From Pusillimonas sp. MFBS29 (GTDB lineage: Bacteria > Pseudomonadota > Gammaproteobacteria > Burkholderiales > Burkholderiaceae_B), in the NCBI RefSeq assembly GCF_020687695.1, contig NZ_JAJEWL010000008.1, forward strand, positions 124,001 through 188,000: a stretch of DNA of 64,000 bases, in the 5' to 3' direction. How positions within the stretch are numbered: position 1 is the stretch's first letter; each line of letters opens with the position of its first letter. Position numbers and translations under genes: made by a program. Below, in pieces: positions 1 to 8,040 of this stretch. The notes under the pieces are model-generated. The model ran no database searches, was not told where the DNA came from, and saw only the letters and a program-made list of their open reading frames with translations.

Positions 1-132
1 GGCCATGACAACTGGTGCGGTCATGGTCAGACCAGTCGCCACAGCCATTCCTGCAGCTAATTTTGACCAACGACCAGATTTCTGGAACTGACTGCCACTA
101 CGGGAACCACTGTTCAACGCTGGAATAGACAT
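1..132 (-). CDS. Exported protein, N-terminal fragment (cut by window edge)
   Basis: Only the first 44 codons lie in the window. They start at ATG (130-132 on the complement) behind a good GGAGA ribosome-binding site. The residues form a typical signal peptide: a polar, Ser/Arg-rich n-region, a hydrophobic stretch (AAGMAVATGL) and a small-residue end (VVMA). The n-region is long, about 25 residues. Placement just downstream of a co-oriented IclR regulator would suit a Bug/TctC periplasmic binding protein, as is common in Alcaligenaceae, but nothing in the visible part proves the family. Confidence 0.6.
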   Translation of the reverse strand, partial: MSIPALNSGSRSGSQFQKSGRWSKLAAGMAVATGLTMTAPVVMA

Positions 133-153
133 TGTTGTCTCCTTGCCGGTGTT

Positions 154-170
154 GCCGCCAGACTGGCGGC
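154..170. terminator. Hairpin between the IclR gene and the exported-protein gene
   Basis: A perfect 7-bp inverted repeat (GCCGCCA, loop GAC, TGGCGGC) lies between the stop of the IclR gene and the start of the next minus-strand gene. It has no U-tract on either strand, so it may be an attenuating or mRNA-stabilising hairpin rather than a true terminator. Confidence 0.35.
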
Positions 171-216
171 TTGTGATTAACCTCTTGTTGTCATGTTCTG
201 CTCGAGTTCTTTCGTA

Positions 217-1008
217 TCAATAATGAGTGCCGGACCGGCGGATACCCGCGCGATAGCCCAGCAGCTCCGAAGTGGTGGCCGCAGCCACACACAAGGGTTC
301 AATCAATTCAGGCAAGCGTTCCGGCGTAGCCCGCACACTGGGCAGGCTGATTCCGAGCGCACCCACGGCGACTCCCCGGCTGTCGAACACTGGCGCCCCA
401 AGCCCCGAGACGTCTGCGCGCCATTCACCACTGTTCATGGCATAGCCCAGTTCTCGAACCTTGCAAAGGTCGTCACGCAACGCCTCGTAGGTGGTATGGC
501 TGGCAGTGGTATGTGCCTCCAGTGTCGGCACCTCGTGCTGAAGCCACGACAATATCTGCCCATCGTTGGCCGGCATTGCCATGGCAAGCAAGACCTTCCC
601 GCTTGCCACACATTGCGCGGGCGCCCGCCCCCCGATGCGGGAATAAGCCGCAACCGGTTGCGGGCTGTCGACCTTGTCCAGATAAATGACATGGTCACGA
701 TCACGGACGACCAGATGTATGGTTTCGAGCGTATCCGAGGCTAGCGCCGACATGGCCTGGTGTGCGACCTGGCGTATGTCGCGGGCGCCGACCACCCGGG
801 AGCCAAGTTCAAACAGATACAGGCTGGGTTCGTAGCGGGAATCGGCCACTTGCTGTATGTAGCCCAGCTCAAGCAGTGTTTTCAGGGTGCGATGGGCATT
901 GCTGGGAACCAGCGAAAATGCCCTGGCAACATCCGACACACTGCAAGGCGCATCGCTGTTGACCAGAAACTCGAGTACTGAGAGGCCTTTTGCCAGGGTT
1001 TTATCCAT
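217..1008 (-). CDS. IclR-family transcriptional regulator
   Basis: A 263-residue protein with the IclR layout: an N-terminal winged HTH (about residues 1-65, opening MDKTLAKGLSVLEFL, recognition region SNAHRTLKTLLELGY) followed by an effector-binding domain with the typical stretches HLVVRDRD, ASGKVLLA and GALGISLPS. The reading frame is open for another 38 codons upstream, but ATG at 1008 is preferred: it matches where IclR proteins begin, it has a GGA motif just upstream, and the upstream segment is AT-rich promoter-like DNA. It is divergent from the GntP-type permease, and a palindrome lies 10 bp upstream of its start. The usual role of such regulators is effector-dependent control of neighbouring catabolic or transport genes; the effector is unknown. 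Confidence 0.88.
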   Translation of the reverse strand: MDKTLAKGLSVLEFLVNSDAPCSVSDVARAFSLVPSNAHRTLKTLLELGYIQQVADSRYEPSLYLFELGSRVVGARDIRQVAHQAMSALASDTLETIHLVVRDRDHVIYLDKVDSPQPVAAYSRIGGRAPAQCVASGKVLLAMAMPANDGQILSWLQHEVPTLEAHTTASHTTYEALRDDLCKVRELGYAMNSGEWRADVSGLGAPVFDSRGVAVGALGISLPSVRATPERLPELIEPLCVAAATTSELLGYRAGIRRSGTHY

Positions 1009-1018
1009 ATTCCAAATA

Positions 1019-1035
1019 TTAGAATGATATTCTAA
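1019..1035. promoter_or_regulatory. Palindromic operator candidate for the IclR regulator
   Basis: TTAGAAT-GAT-ATTCTAA is a perfect inverted repeat with 7-bp arms and a 3-bp spacer, 10 bp upstream of the IclR start codon and inside the divergent intergenic region. IclR proteins bind short AT-rich palindromes in this position, commonly for autorepression. The assignment to this regulator is inference. Confidence 0.5.
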
Positions 1036-1177
1036 ATTTAGTATATGACGGACTCGGGTCCAGGTAAAGTCATAAATACGTAACTTCCCATTACGCGCAC
1101 GCCTGCCTGCAAGAGACGTCACAAGTGCCTGTTAAACTTGCCGTTGCCCTGCCCAAGCCGCCCTTAGCGGCTATGTA

Positions 1178-2401
1178 TTGCAATTTCTGCCAATTTTCCT
1201 GCTCGGCGCCCTGTTTGGCCAATTGATGGCCGACTCGGGTGCTGCACACAGCATTTCGCGCTGGATTGTCGGCAGACTGGGTCACAAGCATGCCATCATT
1301 ACTGTTGTACTGGCCTGCAGCGTGCTTACCTATGGTGGCGTATCGCTGTTCGTGGTGGCTTTTGCGATTTATCCGATCGCGATCGACCTGTTCCGCACGG
1401 CAGACATTCCCAAGCGCCTGGTACCGGCTTCGATTGCGCTGGGCTCGTTCACCTTCACCATGACGGCTTTACCCGGCACCCCGGCCATACAGAACGCCAT
1501 CCCCATTCCCTATTACGGCACCAATGTATTCGCAGCCCCCGGCTTGGGCATCATCGCATCGTGCATCATGCTGGGTGGCGGATTATGGTGGCTGCGTTCG
1601 CGCGCGGCAGCAGCCCGCCTGAAGGGTGAAGGCTATGGTCGGCATGTCGAAGCAGAAGCCCAAGACACACAACCGAACGAACATGATAGCGCCATGTCGC
1701 AAATGCCCCTGGCACTGGCTGTTTTGCCACTGTTCCTGGTGATCGCCGTCAATGGCCTGTTCACCTATATCGTTTTCCCCGGAATGGATCTGACTGTCCT
1801 GGCAGACAGATTCCCCAATGTGTCGCCGGCAAAAATGACGGGGCTCTGGGCGCTAATCATCGCGCTGGTCGTTGCCTGCGTGACACTGGTCGTATCGCGT
1901 CTGGGGCACTGGAGCAACCTTAAGGAAACCATCAACAAGGGTATTTTCGGCTTCATGTTACCGCTGTTCAATACCGCCTCCGAGGTGGGATATGGCGCGG
2001 TCATCGCCAGCCTGGCGGGCTTTGCCATTATTCGCGATGCCGTGTTGAACGTAGCCCCCGGGAACCCCCTGATTTCGGAAGCTGTCGCCATGAACGTGCT
2101 GGCGGGCATCACCGGCTCGTCGTCGGGCGGCCTGAGCATTGCCCTACAAACCCTGGGGGCGGACTATCTGCGCATGGCGCAGGAAGCCGGCATCAGCCCC
2201 GAGCTGATGCACCGCGTGGCTGTCATGGCAGCCGGCGGATTCGACACCCTGCCCCATTGCGGCGCCATCATCACGCTGCTGGCCATCTGCAACCTGACCC
2301 ACAGGCAGTCTTACCTGAACATCGCCGCCGTCACCATGGGCGTTCCCCTGATCGCACTGATTTCCGTGATTACGCTGGGTACGATTTTCGGCAGCTTCTG
2401 A
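1178..2401 (+). CDS. GntP-family permease, 5'-truncated
   Basis: Encodes 407 residues of a multi-helix inner-membrane carrier. The opening FLPIFLLGALFGQLMADSG and the later TMTALPGTPAIQN, EVGYGAVIASL and GFDTLPHCGAI stretches are characteristic of GntP-type gluconate/organic-acid permeases. Family members normally carry about 55-65 residues (two helices) before the FLPIFLLGA motif. Here the frame is closed by TAA at 1133-1135, and the only start codon before the motif is a TTG at 1178 without a clear Shine-Dalgarno sequence. Family-like residues (ALSGYVL) continue upstream of that TTG, so the 5' end appears deleted. It is either a decaying pseudogene or a shortened permease. The divergent IclR gene probably controlled it. 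Confidence 0.7.
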   Translation: MQFLPIFLLGALFGQLMADSGAAHSISRWIVGRLGHKHAIITVVLACSVLTYGGVSLFVVAFAIYPIAIDLFRTADIPKRLVPASIALGSFTFTMTALPGTPAIQNAIPIPYYGTNVFAAPGLGIIASCIMLGGGLWWLRSRAAAARLKGEGYGRHVEAEAQDTQPNEHDSAMSQMPLALAVLPLFLVIAVNGLFTYIVFPGMDLTVLADRFPNVSPAKMTGLWALIIALVVACVTLVVSRLGHWSNLKETINKGIFGFMLPLFNTASEVGYGAVIASLAGFAIIRDAVLNVAPGNPLISEAVAMNVLAGITGSSSGGLSIALQTLGADYLRMAQEAGISPELMHRVAVMAAGGFDTLPHCGAIITLLAICNLTHRQSYLNIAAVTMGVPLIALISVITLGTIFGSF

Positions 2402-2426
2402 AAAAGCCAGTTTGCCACCTACCAGG

Positions 2427-2439
2427 AATTCAATCGCAA
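2427..2439 (+). promoter_or_regulatory. Ada-box-like sequence upstream of the Ada gene
   Basis: AATTCAATCGCAA fits the E. coli Ada-box pattern AAT-N6-GCAA exactly and lies 70 bp upstream of the ada start. A weak promoter-like pair follows (TTGTCC at 2449-2454 and TACTCT at 2471-2476, 16-bp spacer). Seven fixed bases can occur by chance, so this is only suggestive of autoregulation. Confidence 0.4.
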
Positions 2440-2509
2440 GAAGCGGATTTGTCCCGTTCTGGTTTAGGATTACTCTGGTAAGCGTTCACAGGCTTTCCAG
2501 GTATCCAAT

Positions 2510-3586
2510 ATGATTCCAGCTTCTACTTCTGCTGATGACTACGCCACCGACGAGGCTCGGTGGCGTGCCGTGCAGGCACGCGATCACGGTGCCGACTCGC
2601 ACTTTGTCTATGCCGTTCGCACAACGGGCGTGTACTGTCGTCCAAGCGCCTCGGCACGCCTGCCCAAACGCGAAAATATTGAATTTTTCGATACGCCCGT
2701 GGCGGCGGAAATGGCGGGTTATCGCGCCAGTCGCCGCATCAAGGGCGACCAGACGCGCGCTGCGGCAGAGCGCAGCGAAATGGTGCAACATGCCTGCCGT
2801 CTGATTCAGTCCAGCCCGACACCGCCCAGCCTGGACGACCTTGCCGCTAAGGCCGGCCTGAGTCCATTTCACTTTCACCGGCTGTTCAAGGCTGAAACAG
2901 GCCTGACACCCAAAGCGTATATCTCGGCCGATCGCGCCGGCAGATTGCGCAAGCAATTGCACAGCAGCGACACCACCGTCACCGAGGCGCTTTACCAGGC
3001 GGGATTCAATTCCAGCAGCCGTTTCTACTCAACGGCAGACGACATGCTGGGCATGCCAGCGCGCAGCTACCGGTCTGGCGGTACCGGCGCAGCCATACGT
3101 TTTGCGGTCGGCCAGTGCTCGCTGGGCGCAATCCTCGTGGCGCAAAGTCAGCGCGGCATTTGTGCCATCTTTCTGGGCGATGATCCCGACGCCCTTGTAC
3201 GAAGCTTGCAGGATCAATTCCCCAAAGCCGAACTGCTTGGCGGCGATGCGGGTTTTGAAAAGCTGGTTGCCCAGGTTGTTGGCTTTGTCGAAACTCCGGC
3301 ACTAGGCCTGAACCTGCCGCTGGACATACGCGGCACCGCTTTCCAGGAGCGGGTCTGGAGAGCATTGCGTGAGGTTCCCCCCGGGACCACCATCAGCTAT
3401 AGTGAGCTTGCCCGACGCATCGGCCATCCCAAGGCAGTCAGGGCGGTAGGCAGTGCCTGCGGGGCCAATTGCATTGCGGTGGCCATTCCTTGTCATCGCG
3501 TGTTGCGGCGCGACGGTGACGTCTCGGGCTATCGCTGGGGCGTGGAGCGCAAGCGGGCACTGCTGAAGCGTGAAATCTCAGATTGA
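2510..3586 (+). CDS. ada: Ada: AraC-type regulator fused to O6-methylguanine-DNA methyltransferase, zinc site degenerate
   Basis: A 358-residue protein with the three Ada modules: an N-terminal methylphosphotriester domain (about 10-80), an AraC-type HTH (about 92-190) and a C-terminal O6-methylguanine methyltransferase (about 195-355) with the catalytic PCHRV motif at Cys328. The C-terminal half should remove methyl groups from O6-methylguanine by suicidal transfer. The N-domain is odd. The methyl-acceptor Cys is kept (Cys43 in VYCRPS), but the other three zinc ligands of E. coli Ada (C42, C69, C72) correspond to Ala47, Ser74 and Ile77. Zinc binding, and so methylation-triggered DNA binding, may be lost or changed. 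The start ATG at 2510 fits the family length. Confidence 0.9.
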   Translation: MIPASTSADDYATDEARWRAVQARDHGADSHFVYAVRTTGVYCRPSASARLPKRENIEFFDTPVAAEMAGYRASRRIKGDQTRAAAERSEMVQHACRLIQSSPTPPSLDDLAAKAGLSPFHFHRLFKAETGLTPKAYISADRAGRLRKQLHSSDTTVTEALYQAGFNSSSRFYSTADDMLGMPARSYRSGGTGAAIRFAVGQCSLGAILVAQSQRGICAIFLGDDPDALVRSLQDQFPKAELLGGDAGFEKLVAQVVGFVETPALGLNLPLDIRGTAFQERVWRALREVPPGTTISYSELARRIGHPKAVRAVGSACGANCIAVAIPCHRVLRRDGDVSGYRWGVERKRALLKREISD

Positions 3587-3610
3587 ATACTTCATGAGTA
3601 CTGCCAGGCA

Positions 3611-4870
3611 ATGACCCAACAAGCCACACCACACGCCATCATCATCGGAGCCGGCATCGTCGGCCTTTATACGGCTTATCACCTGCACAGGGCCGGCTGG
3701 CGTGTTCAGATCATGGATCGCGCAGAACCCGGTATGGGCTGCTCTGCAGGCAATGCCGGAGCACTCAGTTCAGCCTCTGTGGCCCCGCTGGGCATGCCAG
3801 GCATTGTGCGCCAGGCACCGCGCATGTTGCTGGATCCCTCGGGCCCTTTGTCGGTGCCGCCGCATTACTGGCTGTCGGCCGCCCCTTGGCTGCTGCGCTT
3901 CATACGAGCCTCAAGGCCCGATCATGTTGCCGCCATCTCAAGGGCGCTCAAGCAGCTGCTGGCGCCTGCCATAAACAGCCACCAGCAAGTGATGCGCCAG
4001 TTGGGCCACGAGGACCTTATACAGATCACCGGGCAGCTTCATGTGTATCCCGATGAGCAGGCCGCTGCCAAGGACAGTGGGGGCTGGACCTTGCGGCGCG
4101 AGCATGGCGTACAGGTCGAAACGTTGAATCATCAGCAGATATGCAGCCTGGAACCCCAGGTCGGGCCACATTATCAGTTTGGCTATTTCATGCCCGACCA
4201 GGGCATGGTCGTGAATCCACTGCGCCAGGCCCAGACTATTGCCGCCGCCCTGGCCGCAGACGGTGTTGAGTTTCTGCGTGACGAAGCACAGGCGCTGAAA
4301 ATTGACGGGCAGCGTGTCACCGGAATAGCAGCCGGCCAGAATAGCTACCACGCCGACCACGTCATCGTATGCGCCGGCGCATGGTCGGCAAAACTCCTGG
4401 AAACGGCGGACTACAAGATCCCCCTTGAAACCCAGCGCGGCTATCACCTGACCCTGGCCGACAGCGGCATTTCCCTGAGCAGGCCAGTCGTCGCCGCCGA
4501 TCGCAAGATATTCGTCTCGCCCCAGGAAGCCGGATTGCGACTGGCCGGCACAGTAGAGTTTGGAGGACTGAACCGCCCTCCAACGCAACAGCGTCTTGAG
4601 CCACTGCTGCGTTATGGCAAGCTGTTGTTTCCCGAATTGAATACATCGTCCCAGGCGCAATCATGGATGGGGCACCGTCCCTGTCTGCCCGACTCGCTGC
4701 CGGTGCTGGGGCCAGCCAGAAAACTGAAGGGGTTATGGCTGAATTTTGGTCATGGCCATCTGGGTCTGACCATGTCGGCCATCAGCAGCCAATTGCTAAG
4801 CCAGGCCCTATGCGGCCAGACCCCAGATGTCAGCCTCGATCCTTATGCGGCAGAACGGTTTCAGGCATAA
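3611..4870 (+). CDS. FAD-dependent D-amino-acid dehydrogenase-like oxidoreductase (DadA family)
   Basis: A 419-residue DAO-type flavoprotein. The N-terminal Rossmann motif GAGIVG (13-18) follows a beta-strand and precedes YHLHRAGW, the usual FAD-binding start. Further DadA-like features are the SAGNAGALS stretch near residue 40, VICAGAWS (second FAD contact) near 255, and a C-terminal GHRPCLPDSLPVLGP/NFGHGHLGLT block that closes the FAD site. Members oxidise D-amino acids or related amines and pass electrons to quinones; the substrate cannot be read from sequence. It starts 24 bp after ada, on the same strand, and converges on the efflux MFS gene with a 14-bp gap. Confidence 0.85.
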   Translation: MTQQATPHAIIIGAGIVGLYTAYHLHRAGWRVQIMDRAEPGMGCSAGNAGALSSASVAPLGMPGIVRQAPRMLLDPSGPLSVPPHYWLSAAPWLLRFIRASRPDHVAAISRALKQLLAPAINSHQQVMRQLGHEDLIQITGQLHVYPDEQAAAKDSGGWTLRREHGVQVETLNHQQICSLEPQVGPHYQFGYFMPDQGMVVNPLRQAQTIAAALAADGVEFLRDEAQALKIDGQRVTGIAAGQNSYHADHVIVCAGAWSAKLLETADYKIPLETQRGYHLTLADSGISLSRPVVAADRKIFVSPQEAGLRLAGTVEFGGLNRPPTQQRLEPLLRYGKLLFPELNTSSQAQSWMGHRPCLPDSLPVLGPARKLKGLWLNFGHGHLGLTMSAISSQLLSQALCGQTPDVSLDPYAAERFQA

Positions 4871-4884
4871 ACGGGCACTGACTT

Positions 4885-6375
4885 TTATTGCCCTGCCCCT
4901 CGTCCGTATCGTCGCCAGACCGTTACGGCAACCAGCAACAGCAGCGCCGCGCAGCTGCCCATTACAGCGGCATAGCCCTGGTCGAAGGCTCCCCTGGCCA
5001 GATTAAGCAAGTTGCCGGCCGCTTCCGGGGACATGGTTTCAGCCGTACGCAAAGCCTCGTCCAGACTGTCACGCACAAGGTGACCAGCGGGCAAGTCCGC
5101 AGGCAACTCAAGAACGGCATCGTATACCGCGGATAGGATGCTGCCCATCAAGGTAACGCCTATGGCTCCACCGAGTTCATACGAGACCTCCTCGATCGAA
5201 GCCGCCATGCCTGCGCGATCTGGCGGTGCCTTATCCATAATTGTGGAGGAAGCCGCGGTCATGGCAGCGCCCAGGCCTAAGCCCAACACGAACAGAATTA
5301 CCAGTTGTGGCAACATCGGTGCGTCGTAAAACAGCATGCAGCCGGCCATGCCCAGGCCCGACACAAACAGGCTGCCGGTCAACATTTTTCGACTGCCGAT
5401 ACGAGGCAGCCAGCGCCCCGCCAGAGGACCGGAAATAAATGAAGCCAGTGGCAAGGGCAAGATAAAGATGCCCGCTTCCAGGGGCGACATGTCCAGCACC
5501 AGTTGCAGCCGTTGCATATAGACCAGCTCCATGCCCATCAAGGCTATCGACGCCACCAGCGCCGAGAGCACGGCAACACCGAACCCAGGGTGCCGGAAAA
5601 TGGCGAAATCAAGCATGGGTTCGGTACTACGGCGCTGGCGGCGCACGAACAAGGTCATGAACACACTGCCAATAACAGCCGCGATAAGCATGTCCTGGAA
5701 AGAGGGAACCGGCTTACCCAGCTCCTTGATGGCGTAGGCCAGCCCGATTAGCCCCGCCATGACCAGCAGGGAGCCGGTCATATCCCACTTGCGATCCGGG
5801 TTGCCGGCTTGCGCAGGAATCAACCACACTGCCAGCGCCAAAGCCACAAGAACTATCGGGACGTTGATGAGAAAGACCGACCCCCACCAGAAATGCTCCA
5901 GCAGCACGCCGCCCAGGACGGGCCCGAATGCCGCTCCACCCGATGCAACGGCAGCCCACAAGCCGATGGCCATGGCACGCTCGCTGTCATCGATAAAAAC
6001 CAGCCTCAGGATGGACAAGGTAGCGGGCATCATCATGGCCGCCCCCACCGCCAGCAGCGCACGCGACGCAATCAGCAGCGCCGGTGTTACGGAAAAGGCT
6101 GCCGATAGCGATGCCAGCCCGAAGACGACCAGCCCTGCCACGAACAAACGCTTGTGGCCCAGACGGTCGCCCAGCGTACCCGTGCCCAGCAGCAGGCCGG
6201 CCACGACCAGTCCGTAAGCATTGACTATCCAAAGCTTTTCGGACGCACTCGCGCGCAGATCGTGAGTCAGGGTGGGCAGCGCCGTGTAAAGGATCGTCAT
6301 GTCCATGACGATCAGAAACAGGGCACTGGAAATAATGGCCAGGATCAGCCAGCGATTTGCATGATTGTCACGCAT
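4885..6375 (-). CDS. MFS efflux transporter, DHA2 (14-helix) family, SmvA/QacA-like
   Basis: A 496-residue protein with about 14 hydrophobic segments. The N-terminal MDMTILYTALPTL (motif D1-like), GDRLGHKR (MFS loop 2-3 motif A) and the helix-5 motif GPVLGGVLLEHFWWGSVFLINVP (antiporter motif C) are typical of DHA2 drug:proton antiporters such as SmvA and QacA, which export quaternary amines and cationic dyes. The start is the ATG at 6373-6375. It stands alone on its strand and converges on the DadA-like gene; no local regulator gene is present. Substrate range is inferred from family only. Confidence 0.87.
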   Translation of the reverse strand: MRDNHANRWLILAIISSALFLIVMDMTILYTALPTLTHDLRASASEKLWIVNAYGLVVAGLLLGTGTLGDRLGHKRLFVAGLVVFGLASLSAAFSVTPALLIASRALLAVGAAMMMPATLSILRLVFIDDSERAMAIGLWAAVASGGAAFGPVLGGVLLEHFWWGSVFLINVPIVLVALALAVWLIPAQAGNPDRKWDMTGSLLVMAGLIGLAYAIKELGKPVPSFQDMLIAAVIGSVFMTLFVRRQRRSTEPMLDFAIFRHPGFGVAVLSALVASIALMGMELVYMQRLQLVLDMSPLEAGIFILPLPLASFISGPLAGRWLPRIGSRKMLTGSLFVSGLGMAGCMLFYDAPMLPQLVILFVLGLGLGAAMTAASSTIMDKAPPDRAGMAASIEEVSYELGGAIGVTLMGSILSAVYDAVLELPADLPAGHLVRDSLDEALRTAETMSPEAAGNLLNLARGAFDQGYAAVMGSCAALLLLVAVTVWRRYGRGAGQ

Positions 6376-6494
6376 GAAAGCTCTTGAGGCAGCACAAGAC
6401 GGGATCGTAACTGATTCTCTGGAGCTGTGTCTGCGTGTCGGTATGGGGTCAGGTTGCCGGGCGTGCCGCTACACGGCGGCGCACCCGGCCGGTC

Positions 6495-6716
6495 TTATTT
6501 CACTTCTTCGATTTGTTTAACTTCAGACGTGTTGGTGCGGACTTCCTTGCCATCCTTTTCGTATGTGACAAAGCCCTTGTCTTCGTTGATTTCGGGCTCG
6601 TCCGCCGTCATGGTGGTTTGTCCGTCTTTGGTCGTGATTTCGGTGGGGGTGGAACATCCTGCCACCACCCCTGCTCCCGCAATCGCAAAAGCCAGTAAGA
6701 ATTTATTCAACGTCAT
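6495..6716 (-). CDS. YgdI/YgdR-family small lipoprotein
   Basis: A 73-residue protein starting MTLNKFLLAF with a lipobox VVAG-Cys21, so it should be lipidated and anchored in the cell envelope. The mature part (ITTKDGQTTMTADEPEINEDKG, then TYEKDGKEV and a VKQIEEVK end) matches the short SH3-like YgdI/YgdR (DUF903) domain. The frame is open ten codons further upstream, but the ATG at 6716 is chosen because a GGAG motif lies 9 bp before it and it gives a normal signal peptide. Function of the family is unknown. It is downstream of, and co-oriented with, the aminotransferase gene. Confidence 0.8.
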   Translation of the reverse strand: MTLNKFLLAFAIAGAGVVAGCSTPTEITTKDGQTTMTADEPEINEDKGFVTYEKDGKEVRTNTSEVKQIEEVK

Positions 6717-6782
6717 AGTATGCTCCGTGAAAAAGTACATTTTCACGGTAGCAAAACGCCGTACTACATACTGTAAGGCTGT

Positions 6783-7910
6783 TTAAGCAATGGCATCCAG
6801 CGCTTGTTCGAGTCTGGCCACTGTACGCTCGACATTGTGCAGTTTGTCGAGCCCGAACAGGCCTAGCCTGAACGTCTTGAAGTCGCTCGGTTCGTCGCAC
6901 TGCAACGGCACGCCGGCGGCGGCCTGCAAGCCTACTGCGGCAAATTTTTTGGTGGAATGGATGCCGTCGTCGGCGGTGTAGCTGACCACAACACCCGGTG
7001 CCGTGTAGCCATCGGCAGCCACACTCTTGTAGCCTTTGCGGCGCAGCAACGCACGCACGGAATCGCCCAGTTCCTGCTGCTCGGCCTTGACCTTGTCGAA
7101 ACCATAAGCCTCGGTTTCAAGCATGACATTACGCAAGATCGTCAGGCTATCCGTAGGCAAGGTGGCATGGTACGCATGGCCGCCGTTTTCATAGGCTTCC
7201 ATGATTTGCAGCCACTTGCGCAGGTCGCAGGCAAAGCTCGAGCTGACCGTGTCATCGATACGCTTGCGCGCCTGTTCGCTCAGCATGACCAGCCCGCAGC
7301 AAGCGGATCCCGTCCAGCCCTTTTGTGGCGCACTGATAAGGATATCGACACCGGTAGCCTGCATGTCGACCCAGATGGTGCCGGACGCAATGCAGTCAAG
7401 AACAAACAAGCCGCCTTCGGCATGCACGGCATCGGCGACCTGGCGCAGGTAGTCATCCGGCAGAATAATGCCCGAGGCGGTTTCCACATGCGGTGCAAAT
7501 ACCAGATCGGGCTTGTGTTGCCTGATGGCTGCTACCACCTCTTCAATCGGCGCGGGCGTGAACGGTGCCTGGTGTTCGCCGCTGACCGGGCGCGCCTTGA
7601 GCACGATGGATTCCGACGGAATGCCGCCCATATCGAAAATCTGGGTCCAACGGTAGCTGAACCAGCCATTGCGTATGACCAGGCAACGCTTGTTCGTGGC
7701 GAACTGGCGTGCCACCGCCTCCATGCCGAAGGTACCGCTACCCGGAACCACAATGGCCGACGAGGCCTTGTAAACCTGCTTCAGTACCCTTGAAATATCC
7801 TTCATGACGCCCTGGAAGGCGTTCGACATATGATTGACGGCACGATCGGTATATACAACCGAGTATTCCAGCAATCCATCGGGATCGACATTGGGCAAGA
7901 GACTGGGCAT
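6783..7910 (-). CDS. Class V PLP-dependent aminotransferase (alanine/serine-glyoxylate type)
   Basis: A 375-residue fold-type I enzyme. The PLP lysine is Lys197 in SAPQKGWTG, preceded by Asp172 in FVLDCIAS, which contacts the pyridine nitrogen. The substrate-side loop VPGSGTFGMEA (about 55-65) and the C-terminal RLGLFG arginine that binds substrate carboxylate are also seen. Relatives include alanine-glyoxylate, serine-pyruvate and 2-aminoethylphosphonate aminotransferases; the sequence does not decide among them. CCGGAGA provides a ribosome-binding site for ATG at 7910. The gene stands 67 bp upstream of the small lipoprotein gene, on the same strand. Confidence 0.85.
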   Translation of the reverse strand: MPSLLPNVDPDGLLEYSVVYTDRAVNHMSNAFQGVMKDISRVLKQVYKASSAIVVPGSGTFGMEAVARQFATNKRCLVIRNGWFSYRWTQIFDMGGIPSESIVLKARPVSGEHQAPFTPAPIEEVVAAIRQHKPDLVFAPHVETASGIILPDDYLRQVADAVHAEGGLFVLDCIASGTIWVDMQATGVDILISAPQKGWTGSACCGLVMLSEQARKRIDDTVSSSFACDLRKWLQIMEAYENGGHAYHATLPTDSLTILRNVMLETEAYGFDKVKAEQQELGDSVRALLRRKGYKSVAADGYTAPGVVVSYTADDGIHSTKKFAAVGLQAAAGVPLQCDEPSDFKTFRLGLFGLDKLHNVERTVARLEQALDAIA

Positions 7911-8040
7911 GGTGGATATCTCCGGAAATGAGTATACGAACGCAGCAGCTACCGTGGCGCCAGGCGTTGGCGCAGCAGACTGGCTGCGACGGGTTTTTCG
8001 ACCGATTGTAGACCATAGTTGCCGGGACTAGCGGCCTGTC

